Counted from the first letter of the stretch, positions 27,901-34,767 are shown. The stretch: 46,540 nt of DNA from Oscillospiraceae bacterium (GCA_015064695.1 SVRS01000014.1:1-46540); one strand, 5' to 3'. Notes: generated by a model from the sequence alone, not told the origin. Numbers and translations are program-made.

Positions 27901-29764
27901 CCGTCGACGTACTCACCGTAAACTCGGGCGGGAGCAGGTCGATATACAGGGTGGCCGAGGGTTCCGGGATCTGCGTAACCAGCGCTGGTGACGTGGTCCC
28001 TTCAATTTCATCGACCATGAGGAAGGGGAGTGTGCTTCCGTCCTCCATCACAGTGGTCATCCCCTGTTTCAGCGTGACGGGTTCAAAATCAACGTAGGTG
28101 AACTCTTCTCCGGCGTGTTCTTTATCCGCCTCACAGAGGATCTCGCCCTTAAGGTAATAGCGTCCCGTGCTCTTGGGTTCCAGCCAAATGTAGTTCCCCG
28201 ACAGATCCTGGACGTTGAGACGAATCCGCAAGGTTTCCACTTCCTCGGCGGTCAGCACACGGTTGAAGTAAAGGCGGGGGGAGACCTCGTCGCCGTTTCC
28301 GAAGAAGTAGTCCGCGCGGGTAATACTGTTGTTGAAGCTGTCTTCCTCGACTCGATGCAGACCCAGCAGTGTCTTGTCGTTCAGCATCTCGATCCGACGG
28401 ACGAAGGTCGACTGGTTCTTGACCTCCCTCTGATTGATGGGCCAGTTGACGACCGACTCCAGATGGATGGGGTTTCCCGCGGCATCGCAGACGGCGGTGG
28501 TATTGGTGGTTTTGGGCACCAGCTCGCGGTTTTCGTTGTACTTAGTGTCGGTTGCTGTATACGTCCGTGATCCTCCCTGCAACGCGTACATCTGCATAAC
28601 GCCGAAGGAAATGGGGTACTCCTTCTGCGGCAGGTTCACGTCCTTGATGGCCACGATCTTGTAATCCAGATTTTTGAAGATCCCCAGGTCGCCGCGGAAG
28701 TACATCTTTTTCGTACTTCTGCCTGCAGACAAGACGTGGGCTCGAACGGTTTCGGTCACGTCGGTTCCGATGACCTGCAGCTCTACGTCCACCCAGATGT
28801 CGTTCAGGTCGTTCGACGCAGTCTCGGCCGCCCATCTCACAGGTTCATTGAAGGTGATGCAGACCTCCAGCTGGCCGTCATCCTGATAGGCATCGACCTC
28901 GGTAATGGAGGGCGAGGTGTTGTCCACGTAGACCACGTTCATATTGGTCACCGTACTGCCAACGTCCATGGATGCCAGCGAAAACTTCAGATCCAAATAG
29001 CCGACGCCATAGTCGGGGTGGAATACCGTACCATAGGGGACGTCCACCTCGGTATGTCCCGCGTACAAGGGGTAATCCATGGTGTTCCCCGCGCCGGATA
29101 TCAACTGCATCTTGGCCGTCGCACCGCTGGTATCACAAGATACACGGAGGGACAAATGATCCTTATTGAGAGAACGGGCGTAATTTTCCAGGTCGCTCAA
29201 ATGGGCCTCGACCCATTGGGGGCCGATCCGCGCATCCGTGCTCAAGCGGAACTCGGGGGTCATGATGTCCTTGTAAATGCCCCTCGTCCCATTGGCGCGC
29301 ACTACGCTGTCGGTGTAGAAATTCACATCCCAATACCGAGGGTCATCTCCATCCTCGGTCTTGCCATCCATGCGCAGGACGACACCCAGAGAGGCGGTCA
29401 TGGGACGGCGCCCCATGTGTATGCCATTCTCATTAATGTCTATCCACTTATAGCCTTGCAGAAAACCGGCAATCTGTTCGTAGATCTCATCGTTGTAGAC
29501 CATGTAGGATTGTACCGTCGTGTTGACTTCGTTCGGGTTGGTGACCGCGGTGGGAACGTCCCACTCGTCGGCACCGGTGTCAGGCAAGACGCTGTCCCCG
29601 CCTCCCCCGTCTTGATTTGAGGTAATCCCGGACGACGAGTTTTTCAACAGCGCCGAAACCTCCTCGCCCAAAGCCACCGCCGTCGTCATGGAGCTCTCGA
29701 TCACCATGATCAGAGCGATGAAGCAACTGAGCAGCCCAGTTATTCGTTTTCGTGTTTTTTTCAT
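21920..29764 (-). CDS. Giant secreted multi-Ig-like protein (2614 aa)
   Basis: It starts at ATG 29764 with GGAGGT 5-6 bases upstream. The signal peptide is basic MKKTRKR followed by a hydrophobic core ending near AVALGEE. Almost the whole length is beta-sandwich-like repeats in the style of bacterial Ig/Big domains: recurring 'DxxxPxITExxxTxSxDGRT', 'VDLDKPAPIY' and 'VNISVSDYNNV' segments, including about residues 400-800 and 2100-2550. Cysteines are few, unlike the 2090-residue partner. It ends 'DYFRIIIYVY' with no anchor motif, so it should be released or held by partner binding. It is the first giant gene of the operon and precedes the anchored 2059-residue gene by 32 nt. That spacing suggests the two are made together and may interact. 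No catalytic motif was recognised. Confidence 0.9.
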   Translation of the reverse strand: MKKTRKRITGLLSCFIALIMVIESSMTTAVALGEEVSALLKNSSSGITSNQDGGGGDSVLPDTGADEWDVPTAVTNPNEVNTTVQSYMVYNDEIYEQIAGFLQGYKWIDINENGIHMGRRPMTASLGVVLRMDGKTEDGDDPRYWDVNFYTDSVVRANGTRGIYKDIMTPEFRLSTDARIGPQWVEAHLSDLENYARSLNKDHLSLRVSCDTSGATAKMQLISGAGNTMDYPLYAGHTEVDVPYGTVFHPDYGVGYLDLKFSLASMDVGSTVTNMNVVYVDNTSPSITEVDAYQDDGQLEVCITFNEPVRWAAETASNDLNDIWVDVELQVIGTDVTETVRAHVLSAGRSTKKMYFRGDLGIFKNLDYKIVAIKDVNLPQKEYPISFGVMQMYALQGGSRTYTATDTKYNENRELVPKTTNTTAVCDAAGNPIHLESVVNWPINQREVKNQSTFVRRIEMLNDKTLLGLHRVEEDSFNNSITRADYFFGNGDEVSPRLYFNRVLTAEEVETLRIRLNVQDLSGNYIWLEPKSTGRYYLKGEILCEADKEHAGEEFTYVDFEPVTLKQGMTTVMEDGSTLPFLMVDEIEGTTSPALVTQIPEPSATLYIDLLPPEFTVSTSTATPTLNGVGYYPLTVTVNISDTTIEGKQFSGVLEEFAHVYIGMDVNEETPFQFIVNTSVVPPSDVSAYTGSGSFMTGKKICVTEGRAMGMTSESNTFYVHILIPHKENLLTETLYTYVDVSDVVKNNVDPTDGWSTECYIDYQKPDVTVTGSRVLYDAAGATAEVNISVSDYNNVESIRYQWVENGTTPSDDEWQAVTFTADKVVSQTISKQFQSLDTAKYDMKLFVKAVDEKGNESEAVEYTMLVDLDKPAPIYKVESDLSMPSPHPKITVSRPAVVEGEKISYTRVTVAPLSPMENWLYMTVVQSGESLDLFDLQSGAEWYRVSMSGNFITAVDKVDGETVTLNDLKNYYGNLKISFESAYMDLTPMVGYKNDGVSDGSYFADQNILTARFASQNQTIEDVNSINFGRVVDRDGKQLAAYGGAGTETISFVSPERGVNTMRGLTLYFDITNKKMVDWGVLDIDFERSKVELVQARTTDLSDATVVYSQQGLAHSRGQSFIIPAYLQNSEWFTTGLYYLRVTVVSHCGSTEVAESMHFVFDAGEVTADGLVHYSFNLPFDPQGTSYRGGKTAAENTTLDSFGIALQPTVEAMRNNVFAVYTGGVQGFNFIIGATPKILTLENGITVGEVEGFRYWNSLSMPSAEELEGLAFTKTSREGEEPALSVTSGVESIYTKESIPKGAKGLGDIYLVEGVNTICYQTKMASGYVTPVKQFTIIVTQYVPEFNVAVHDYTPSHDYAQSDVQVNAHDITMIVEEAFSMNGTGNVRVEMWSSYALEVNGTLVEEQGDNMHYDTLDLLTELDVSDNQRPLVTLTKDSYTSCYPPYSGQGSICTAAFVAVDEYGGSVVYAPQIGAEDRLYGQPVEYYGSLQDDPFVIGRDDSFITIYNSPVYYGSELSGFQNLTSRNWGPYEPVEFSIPELEYNLFAISTNHVIFGSGTQSYGSTSNDVYWNRSSITNYDLIDWTRTKITVYEGTTVLAENLDLFSPGPNAAGFMGASYGESYYPGIMETYDRFSLAFADPDKATAENGATEREMNFKIEGVNIYGNAFVVEGSVSTDYIDYTGVTETMTGKGVRLKLPYITADYGDAIYTETFVKGTAITKTVTDMFGQERTISHTLTTGIEADVQIDFSTYKATGDAVTVTLKHNTGEKLYVDITDPGRMSVLGNGTADVSVIVTDNVKFNVLYMKDGQVESVMLEVDHIVKPAPYTYSTNMPSSSLVDPDTYITYMYGTVTVELRDDNYILLDRYTGKIPSHTFYPGSPTSHIFSKDDIVAYFIGDDRQERTEYEIPRDVVVSLGVDELREPIDALAQLESSSATGLKIRAYKNNNGLYEAINSSLVIESYQMSDAFASEDGETQYAFSGYSISAESLLKDLGWGTGFRFVTEYTASVHAKSFIKQGLYPGAPDYETGVSDKVDGVTLNGRLLTVEKNAQFTLYMVSKNGGHVAVAFDVDSIGTAPIPEVVKVPVSNSLVRAYVVFPADENLTDLTVTPADPSYVVKYDTEGEFANIPYVEYTSNSDYLINYTFNYFGAPIEGSASTSICEIRIRELKRLGQIEWSANKMLEATGTMVSATLEFSEAITGFAVTEGELDSEALTIKASGNNLILDYTGNHGPITVRVDSAYGSVVTDIEAVTNIDRTAPEITEISRTLSSDGRTLTVVLAASERAVFREGGYIGEQHEGDTRYYFTRQLTKNGTYTYHFADMAGLEIEYVFEVSEIVDHPLELFFSLEQSMDGAVKDPATLDLNAGDTIYVSPSRDVTISVNDADAVTLKRGEWLEVFLSDELGGMAPFVSATDVYGNSKVTQFSQIIPKDAIAPTVNLKKPVISVKVNVDRAEVQALLLDNIYAVDEDHNLTYEVSFTEDLTVSGTSEVEYTVADSEGNRTTVRGTLRIMSAAEPVVSINDTQVYRDGSYFAESDENMTLTVDVEGQPYCVYMESGIKTVAQMKIAHTDLTENYVTDTEVEIGALEGGFYTVIVQTQSRDYFRIIIYVY

Positions 29765-29827
29765 ATTGTACCTCCGGATGCCAAAAATTGATTTCGCGCC
29801 TCACGGCGCTCTCCCGCATGAATCAGT

Positions 29828-30148
29828 CTATTCATTTTTTCTCACCCTGTTCTCCTCGCATCGGCAAATCCCGAACAGATCCGTATCCGGCATGAAATGC
29901 GGACAATCGGCACAGCAAGGATCCCGGAATCGACTTTCTCCGTGCTCGCAGAGGCTCTGCATGCGGGTGACCAGGGGATACCCGTCCTCCGTGTAGCAGG
30001 GAGTTTTGGTGAAATCGGGATAAATGGGAATCGGATCTCCAAAATCGCTGCTGCTTTCATATGGTTCATAATAGCCGTAGACGATGTCGAAGGTATGCCC
30101 GTGCAGATCAAGGGTCTTATATAGGGTTCCCTCTTGAGATTTTGGCAT
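29828..30148 (-). CDS. Small conserved-looking protein (106 aa), first gene of giant operon
   Basis: It starts at ATG 30148 with AAAGGAG about 7 bases upstream and ends 63 nt before the giant 2614-residue gene. It has no signal peptide or membrane helix. The N-terminal half reads 'FDIVYGYYEPYESSSDFGDP' then 'IPIYPDF'. The C-terminal half carries five cysteines in a CEHGESRFRDPCCADCPHF and 'GICRCEEN' arrangement that could bind a metal ion. Similar short YGYYE...IPIYPDF proteins with a Cys tail occur in Clostridia as hypothetical proteins, from memory and not checked. Its placement at the head of the operon suggests a cytoplasmic accessory or control role, but no function can be assigned. Confidence 0.8.
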   Translation of the reverse strand: MPKSQEGTLYKTLDLHGHTFDIVYGYYEPYESSSDFGDPIPIYPDFTKTPCYTEDGYPLVTRMQSLCEHGESRFRDPCCADCPHFMPDTDLFGICRCEENRVRKNE

Positions 30149-30201
30149 GTCGAATCTCCTTTCTCATACGGCGAGACCCTCTCACGGAGAGGCGCAAATC
30201 C

Positions 30202-30241
30202 CGTGCGGCTTGCCGCGCTTTGCCGCGGTTTGCCGCGGTTT
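30202..30241 (-). promoter_or_regulatory. 10-bp direct repeats in the leader of the giant operon
   Basis: On the reverse strand AAACCGCGGC occurs twice back to back, followed by AAAGCGCGGC and a partial AAGCCGC. The unit repeats exactly every 10 bp, one helical turn, between the -10 box and the first gene. This is a candidate regulator-binding or RNA-level control site. Confidence 0.5.
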
Positions 30242-30257
30242 ACCATGTTATATATAC

Positions 30258-30263
30258 ATTATA
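30258..30263 (-). promoter_or_regulatory. -10 box (TATAAT) of the giant operon, no clear -35
   Basis: A perfect reverse-strand TATAAT lies about 110 bp upstream of the 106-residue gene. The hexamer 17 bp upstream is TGGTTT, a poor -35, so transcription may need an activator. The adjacent LuxR-type protein is the obvious candidate. Confidence 0.5.
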
Positions 30264-30321
30264 CAGGATTTTCCTCAAAAAAACCATCTGCATTTTGGAA
30301 TTATTTTGTACACATCCTAAA

Positions 30322-30366
30322 CAAAAAAATTGTCCGTTTTGACCATCAAAACGGACATGTTTTTTT
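30322..30366 (-). terminator. Terminator after the LuxR-type gene
   Basis: Arms tgtccgttttga (30331-30342) and tcaaaacggaca (30346-30357) pair perfectly. A T-run follows on the reverse strand and a second one on the forward strand, so it can work in both directions. It insulates the regulator gene from the structural operon. Confidence 0.88.
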
Positions 30367-30389
30367 GACGAAAGTAAATGGCGAGGACA

Positions 30390-31616
30390 TCACAGAATGG
30401 CCGCAAACTCGCTCCGATCCTTGATCCCTGTTTTCTGAATCACATTGAACATGGTCTGCTTGACCGTGGAATCCGAGACACCCATCCGCTGGGCGATCTC
30501 CTTGACGGTCAGCCCGAAGGCAGAGAGCTTGGCGACCTCCCGCTCCCGCATGGTCAGATTGGAGGCCACGGTGCGGTTCCGCACGGCGCCGCTGATCTTG
30601 GCCCAATTCACGATGTATTTCTTATACATATTCTTAACGGTATACGCAACCTGCTCATCCGCCAGGGTCAAGCGATCCAGCAGAAGACGATCCAAGGTGC
30701 GCATATAGTCCATGAAGATTCCGTAAAGCCGATCCGGCAGGGCCAAAGCGATGGCCTTGTCGATGTGCTCAACGGCGTGCGCGTCGTCGCCCGCGTTGTG
30801 GTAAGCAACCGCGCACAAAAGCCGCAGATGTATTTCGGGTACGAGGGTGCGATCCACCACCGCCTGGGTGATCATGGGCTCAATGGCAAAGGGGAGCATC
30901 CGCATAAGGGACAGCCCTTGAACTCCCTCCAGGGAAGTCTGCTTGGAGGCGACGGCGTAAGCCGCCATGGTGAGATATTTCACGTAGTAAACCTTCACGG
31001 CAGGGTGTGCATCCGGGGGCAAAATATCAAAGCACCCGCGGGTAAACCATTCGGGGAAATCGCTGACTTCATTGACATGACCGTCCACGGCGGCAACTGT
31101 CAGCATGAGGATATCCCGATTGGAATCATCCCGACAGGGCATCTCACATATGTGCTTTTTCGCCCGATTCCACAGCTCCATATCCCCCATCCACACCGCG
31201 CTCTGCGCAATCAGAACACCGCCGCCCAGCACCGCATAGGGGCCCGAATGACCATTCAGAAAGAAATCTGCGTGCTCATAGACCTTCTCCGCGTCTCCGT
31301 GAAGATAAGCGATCGAAGCACTGAAAAGGGCCTGCGCCTCCACGTTGTCGGCTAGATCCATAATCACCTGCCCCGCGCTCCCGGGCGTACTGTACAGGTC
31401 GGTCATGTGCAATAAGGGTGTCTTGCGGGGCATGGGAAGCTCCAACTCGTGGGCCATTTTTTCTTCATTGACCTTGGCCGGCATTTCAGCATCGTCGGGA
31501 ATGACCCACATCCGATCCAAGAGACGCGCGCCCTCGATACTTCCGGATTTACACAGCATCTGAACTCGCCTGGGGGACACACCCCATTTTTCGGCAATCT
31601 GTTTGACAGTTAACAA
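30390..31616 (-). CDS. LuxR-type transcription regulator with an extra N-terminal HTH
   Basis: The 408-residue protein combines two DNA-binding domains. Residues ~1-45 ('VKQIAEKWGVSPRRVQMLCK', 'IPDDAEMP') look like a MerR/excisionase-type HTH. Residues ~340-408 form a LuxR/GerE HTH ('LTMREREVAKLSAFGLTVKE', 'MGVSDSTVKQTMFNVIQKTG'). The middle is helical and TPR-like, a probable signal-sensing or oligomerisation region. The start is TTG at 31616: it has GAGGG about 9 bases upstream and is needed to complete the N-terminal HTH. The gene is co-oriented with, and immediately upstream of, the giant secreted-protein operon but separated by a terminator. A dedicated activator of that operon is the simplest inference; self-regulation is possible given the inverted repeats in its leader. 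Confidence 0.88.
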   Translation of the reverse strand: MLTVKQIAEKWGVSPRRVQMLCKSGSIEGARLLDRMWVIPDDAEMPAKVNEEKMAHELELPMPRKTPLLHMTDLYSTPGSAGQVIMDLADNVEAQALFSASIAYLHGDAEKVYEHADFFLNGHSGPYAVLGGGVLIAQSAVWMGDMELWNRAKKHICEMPCRDDSNRDILMLTVAAVDGHVNEVSDFPEWFTRGCFDILPPDAHPAVKVYYVKYLTMAAYAVASKQTSLEGVQGLSLMRMLPFAIEPMITQAVVDRTLVPEIHLRLLCAVAYHNAGDDAHAVEHIDKAIALALPDRLYGIFMDYMRTLDRLLLDRLTLADEQVAYTVKNMYKKYIVNWAKISGAVRNRTVASNLTMREREVAKLSAFGLTVKEIAQRMGVSDSTVKQTMFNVIQKTGIKDRSEFAAIL

Positions 31617-31670
31617 TAATTATCCCTCGATTCTTATGCGCCGAACCACTTGCGGATCAATTTCTGCTCC

Positions 31671-31815
31671 GGCAGGAGTAATATGCCTGCGAATGCGAAT
31701 CCGTGCAACCTGCACAAAAGCCACGTCAGTCCACTGCGAAACAGCAGGCACTTTTGCGGACACGAAATTTCGCTGAAACGAAAAATGCGGTTTCGGACGC
31801 GAAATGGGATTTCGC
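31671..31815 (-). promoter_or_regulatory. Inverted repeats in the regulator's leader
   Basis: The leader carries GCGAAAT-ggg-ATTTCGC (31799-31815), the 10-bp palindrome CGAAATTTCG (31763-31772) and a GCAGG/CCTGC hairpin near the start codon (31671-31689). The first two share the half-site GCGAAAT and are spaced ~40 bp, so they look like paired operators. Confidence 0.45.
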
Positions 31816-31853
31816 TCGCGGCCAAACCCGTGCAAGCGAATACCTACCTATTT

Positions 31854-31882
31854 ATTATATTCCTTTTTTCGCCAAATTGCAA
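31854..31882 (-). promoter_or_regulatory. Promoter of the LuxR-type gene
   Basis: On the reverse strand TTGCAA (31877-31882) and TATAAT (31854-31859) are separated by exactly 17 bp. The predicted leader is about 230 nt, unusually long. Confidence 0.65.
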
Positions 31883-32091
31883 GAGCCATGTGAGATTATT
31901 TTCAAAATCGTAACAAGTGAACGACCGCCGCCCGTCCGTGATGGCTGTTTTTTAGTGGCAAGGGTGTCCCGCTCGAATGTCCTGTCGGGTTTGTTTGTCA
32001 CAGAATATAAACGATACGTTTCAATTCTACAATACGTTTGTTTGATTTGGAACATTTCTAAAGGATGGTTTTCTATGGTTCTCCGCAAACA

Positions 32092-32260
32092 TTAGGAACA
32101 AGTCCACTTTTCAATCACGCAGGAATGATTCTTGTCCCCATCATAGCTGATGCCGACCAGCAACAGGTTCCCCTTGTAGTCCTGCAAGGCCTCCACGTAG
32201 TTCTTCTGCTTAATTTGAGAGATGGCGCCTTCCGCGTCCCATGCCCCACGTGGCCTGCAA
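32092..32260 (-). pseudogene. C-terminal fragment of AAA-ATPase-like / PD-(D/E)XK (DUF1703) protein
   Basis: The reverse-strand frame ending at the TAA at 32092-32094 reads 'GAISQIKQKNYVEAL' then 'NLLLVGISYDGDKNHSCVIE'. That is the conserved end of the large family of clostridial AAA-ATPase-like proteins with a C-terminal nuclease-fold domain. Nothing of the ~450 upstream residues is present. It is a relic. Confidence 0.7.
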
Positions 32261-32377
32261 AAGCTCGCGATCGGTTTCCGCCCCCGTACGTTATTTCCTT
32301 TTCGGTTTTCTGGGTTTTGCTTTTTTTGCTTTTTGGGTCTTATATATTCATCCGTTGTGGTAATCTCCGGATTGTTC

Positions 32378-32711
32378 TACGTCAAAATGTCTTTTAACGA
32401 CACCGCATATTTCCCTGGACGATCCCCCCCAATTCCGATTTGTAAACCAACTCCAAACCTTCCTGTTCGGTCATCGTTTTGATAAAAGACATGGATTCAT
32501 CCAGCTCAGCTTGCATCTCTTCGTATGCCTTTGGATCAGCCGACCTGATAAATTCATCATATTCCTCTGTTGCTCATTTCGTCCGAATTGATGCCTTTTC
32601 ATACACCATGCTGATAATCAAATCATAGGAACCCTACGGAGTATTCTCAATCGGGACGAAGAACAAAATTACTATTGTTGTTGCTAATACCCATGCTATA
32701 ATTTTGTGATA
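32378..32711 (-). pseudogene. Membrane-anchored hypothetical protein with two in-frame stops
   Basis: One reverse-strand frame gives a basic start and membrane helix ('IIAWVLATTIVILFFVP'), a TAG, then 'GSYDLIISMVYEKASIRTK', a TGA, and then an acidic helical region ('EEYDEFIRSADPKAYEEMQ', 'ELDESMSFIKTMTEQEG') to a final stop at 32378. The composition is coherent across both stops, so this is a recently decayed gene. No family was recognised. Confidence 0.6.
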
Positions 32712-32740
32712 CAATATAGTATCATCAAAATTTAAGGAGG
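32700..32740 (+). promoter_or_regulatory. AATTTTGTGATACAAT motif and ribosome site of the integrase remnant
   Basis: A 16-bp sequence at 32700-32715 is identical to the promoter-proximal motif at 34833-34848. It follows a TATAAT and is followed by AAGGAGG (32734-32740), six bases before the ATG. The expression signals survive although the gene is broken. Confidence 0.5.
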
Positions 32741-32745
32741 TCATT

Positions 32746-33211
32746 ATGACAATGCAAAAACTACTTACCGAATGGCTGGAAATCCACCACAAGGAGCATA
32801 TCAAAGCGCGGACATACAGCCGATATCAAGGATTGATTTTAACGCACATCGTTCCAACGCTTGGAAAAAAACATATCAGAAATTGGACGACGTGAGATTC
32901 AGGAATTCCTTGTTGAGCAGAAAAAGAACGGCAATGTACGAAATGGTGAAAAACTATCCGCAACAAGCGCCAATATGATGCTATCCGTTCTCAACCTTGC
33001 CTTTGAATATGCTTGTGATATGGAATATATTGAGGTAAATCCGTGCATGCGAGTACGAAGAATAAAAGCAGAGACGAAGAAGGTTGAAACGTTCACCGTC
33101 GAGGAACAGCAAACGATGGAAATGGAAATTGAGAGATCAAACGATCGACGTTTGCCGGTGTATCCACTCCTACTGCAGGACAAATACAGGTTCACGGGCG
33201 AGCTGCAATGA
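32746..33211 (+). pseudogene. Tyrosine recombinase/phage integrase, frameshifted and truncated
   Basis: From the ATG at 32746 the N-terminal core-binding domain reads 'LLTEWLEIHHKEHIKARTYS' and 'THIVPTLGKK'. A one-base change in the A-run near 32865-32871 then shifts the frame. The next frame continues the same domain ('SEIGRREIQEFLVEQKKNG', 'MLSVLNLAFEYACDMEYIEV', 'NPCMRVRRI'). The catalytic domain stops in a garbled 'YTG-R-GEL' region near 33190-33211, where the sequence turns into an ABC transporter gene. All catalytic residues are missing. Confidence 0.85.
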
Positions 33212-33762
33212 CAGCGGTATCCGGTGGATTGACCCCACTTTTAACAGGTGAAGAAAACATTGTACAGAAGTGTTTGCTTTTGGGATTGGGAAAGAAAGAG
33301 ATCCGCGCGCTTATGCCGCAGATCGTCGAATTTTCCGAGCTGGGTAGTTTTATCCACCAGCCTGCTAAAACCTATTCCAGTGGCATGCGCTCCAAGCTTT
33401 CCTTTGCCATCTCAGCCAATATTGACCCCGATGTTATGGTGATCGATGAGGCGATTTCGGTTGGCGATCCAACCTTTACCAACAAATGTCTGAAAAAGAT
33501 GGACGATTTCCGCAAAAGCGGCAAAACGATCGTGTTTGTCAGCCATTCCATGTCTCAGATTCAAGACTTCTGCGATATGGCACTTTGGTTGGAGGGCGGC
33601 AGGATCAAGCAGGTCGGTGATGCCCGAGAGGTGACCAACGAGTACCAGAATTTCATTCAGATGTTCAACAGCATGACACCGGAGCAACAAAAGGAACACA
33701 AAGATAATATCCGTCAACAACAAATGCGGGAGGCCCTTTATGAACGAAATAAATCCAAGTGA
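33208..33762 (+). pseudogene. Polysaccharide-export ABC transporter ATPase (Wzt/TagH type), N-terminus missing
   Basis: ATPases of this type power export of O-antigen or teichoic-acid-like chains. The fragment keeps 'LLTGEENI', the ABC signature 'YSSGMRSKLSFAISANIDPD', Walker B 'VMVIDEAISVGD' and the H-loop 'VFVSHSMSQI', and ends in a coiled 'EQQKEHKDNIRQQQMREA' tail. The first ~75-90 residues including Walker A are absent because the gene is joined to the integrase remnant at about 33205. ATP binding should be lost. It overlaps the next frame by 23 nt, an original operon arrangement. Confidence 0.82.
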
Positions 33763-34096
33763 TCTCAACACGCAACACGAAGAGATTCAAAGACTACAGG
33801 AGGCATTAGCCTGGAGCTTGGAAGAAAATCGGCGGTTGAAAGAGGAAAACAACGCGTTGAATCACCAAACCAAGGCGATCGTAGCTCGACAAGAGAAAGC
33901 AGCCGCGCAGGAAGCGAAGGTGCTCAAGTCGCAGAATAGAAAATTAAATCAGCAGCTTCAGACAGCTAATTACCGATTGAGCCATGTACAAGAGCAGTAC
34001 AATGTGCTGGCCAACTCCAAGTTGGGGCGCCTGACACTGAATTTCTGGGCCTGGAAAAAGGAAAAGCAGGGCAATCTAGGATCACTCTCAATATAG
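33740..34096 (+). pseudogene. Coiled-coil N-terminus of a glycan-biosynthesis protein, truncated
   Basis: The frame begins inside the wzt/tagH-like gene and encodes a long coiled coil (residues ~10-85, 'LQEALAWSLEENRRLKEENN') followed by 'LANSKLGRLTLNFWAWKK'. That junction motif precedes glycosyltransferase domains in clostridial surface-polysaccharide clusters. After about residue 110 the homology stops and the last seven residues come from the oppositely oriented deacetylase fragment. The main domain is missing. The glycosyltransferase interpretation is inference. Confidence 0.6.
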
Positions 34097-34420
34097 TCGA
34101 GAATCTGCACCAGGCGATCATACTTTTGTTTATTGGGACCATAAACTTTTTTATCCTTGCAATCTACAAGTACTTCTGAATATCCGTCCACTGGTTTTTG
34201 ACTTAGCAGCGAAAAACTATGAAACATCATTTGAATATAGAGGAAATCATCTCTTTCATAAGCGTCATTCAACAAATCAACTGTTTCTTTATAGTTAAGT
34301 CCATCCAGGTCTAATTTTTCCATACGGCCGTTTGAATTAATCGCCGGAATTACCGGGAAAGATGTCCATAATGCGGCTTGTTCCCCAATTCTCCTGAATA
34401 CCAATCGTCGGGATAATATC
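34075..34420 (-). pseudogene. Polysaccharide deacetylase-like protein, C-terminal fragment
   Basis: On the reverse strand the frame reads 'DDWYSGELGNKPHYGHL', shifts by one base near 34360, and continues 'FPVIPAINSNGRMEKLDLDG', 'AYERDDFLYIQMMFHSFSLL' and 'DYIESDPRL'. This resembles the end of polysaccharide-deacetylase-like proteins of capsule clusters. The N-terminal catalytic part is replaced by integrase sequence, and the far end runs into the coiled-coil fragment from the other strand. Confidence 0.6.
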
Positions 34421-34424
34421 GTGT

Positions 34425-34604
34425 ATAGGTCGATTCCTTGACGGTAGGCTTGACATCCACCAGCCACATCATGCTGAGTTCCTTAAACCGTGCTATACAT
34501 TTTACACCGGATGCTCGAACCAGTTCTGGCTGTGCCAATTCTTCCAATCGTTTGGCTTTCACTTCGGCATAGGAATGGGCGTATAGATACCGATACTTGG
34601 CCAC
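34425..34604 (-). pseudogene. Second tyrosine integrase, N-terminal fragment
   Basis: The reverse-strand frame reads 'AKYRYLYAHSYAEVKAKRLE' and 'FKELSMMWLVDVKPTVKEST', then 'YTRYY'. This is the arm-binding and core-binding start of a site-specific tyrosine recombinase. It ends abruptly where the deacetylase fragment begins. It differs clearly from the integrase remnant at 32746. Confidence 0.7.
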
Positions 34605-34625
34605 GCCGTTTTCGTATAAAAACTT

Positions 34626-34664
34626 ATACCCCTTGTTGCAAAAAAAGCGACAAGGGGTATTTTG
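34626..34664. terminator. Hairpin in the gap before the DUF4143 ATPase
   Basis: Arms ataccccttgt and acaaggggtat flank an A-rich loop with one mismatch, followed by TTTTG on the forward strand. The rest of 34605-34765 shows no gene. Confidence 0.5.
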
Positions 34665-34767
34665 CCATCATAAAACACTTCGATGTATTTCACAAAAAGA
34701 TTTTTTGTGTTTTTAGAATTCAACGCTCTGAATTTCGGTAGCCGCTACCTTAATTCTATCAACAAGA

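Noticed and set aside
30402..31616. The LuxR-type gene as part of one transcript with the giant operon
   Set aside because: A perfect bidirectional terminator at 30322-30366 and a separate -10 box at 30258 separate them.
31703..32095. A 130-codon forward frame in the regulator's upstream region
   Set aside because: There is no ribosome site or recognisable motif, and it crosses the regulator's promoter and inverted repeats.
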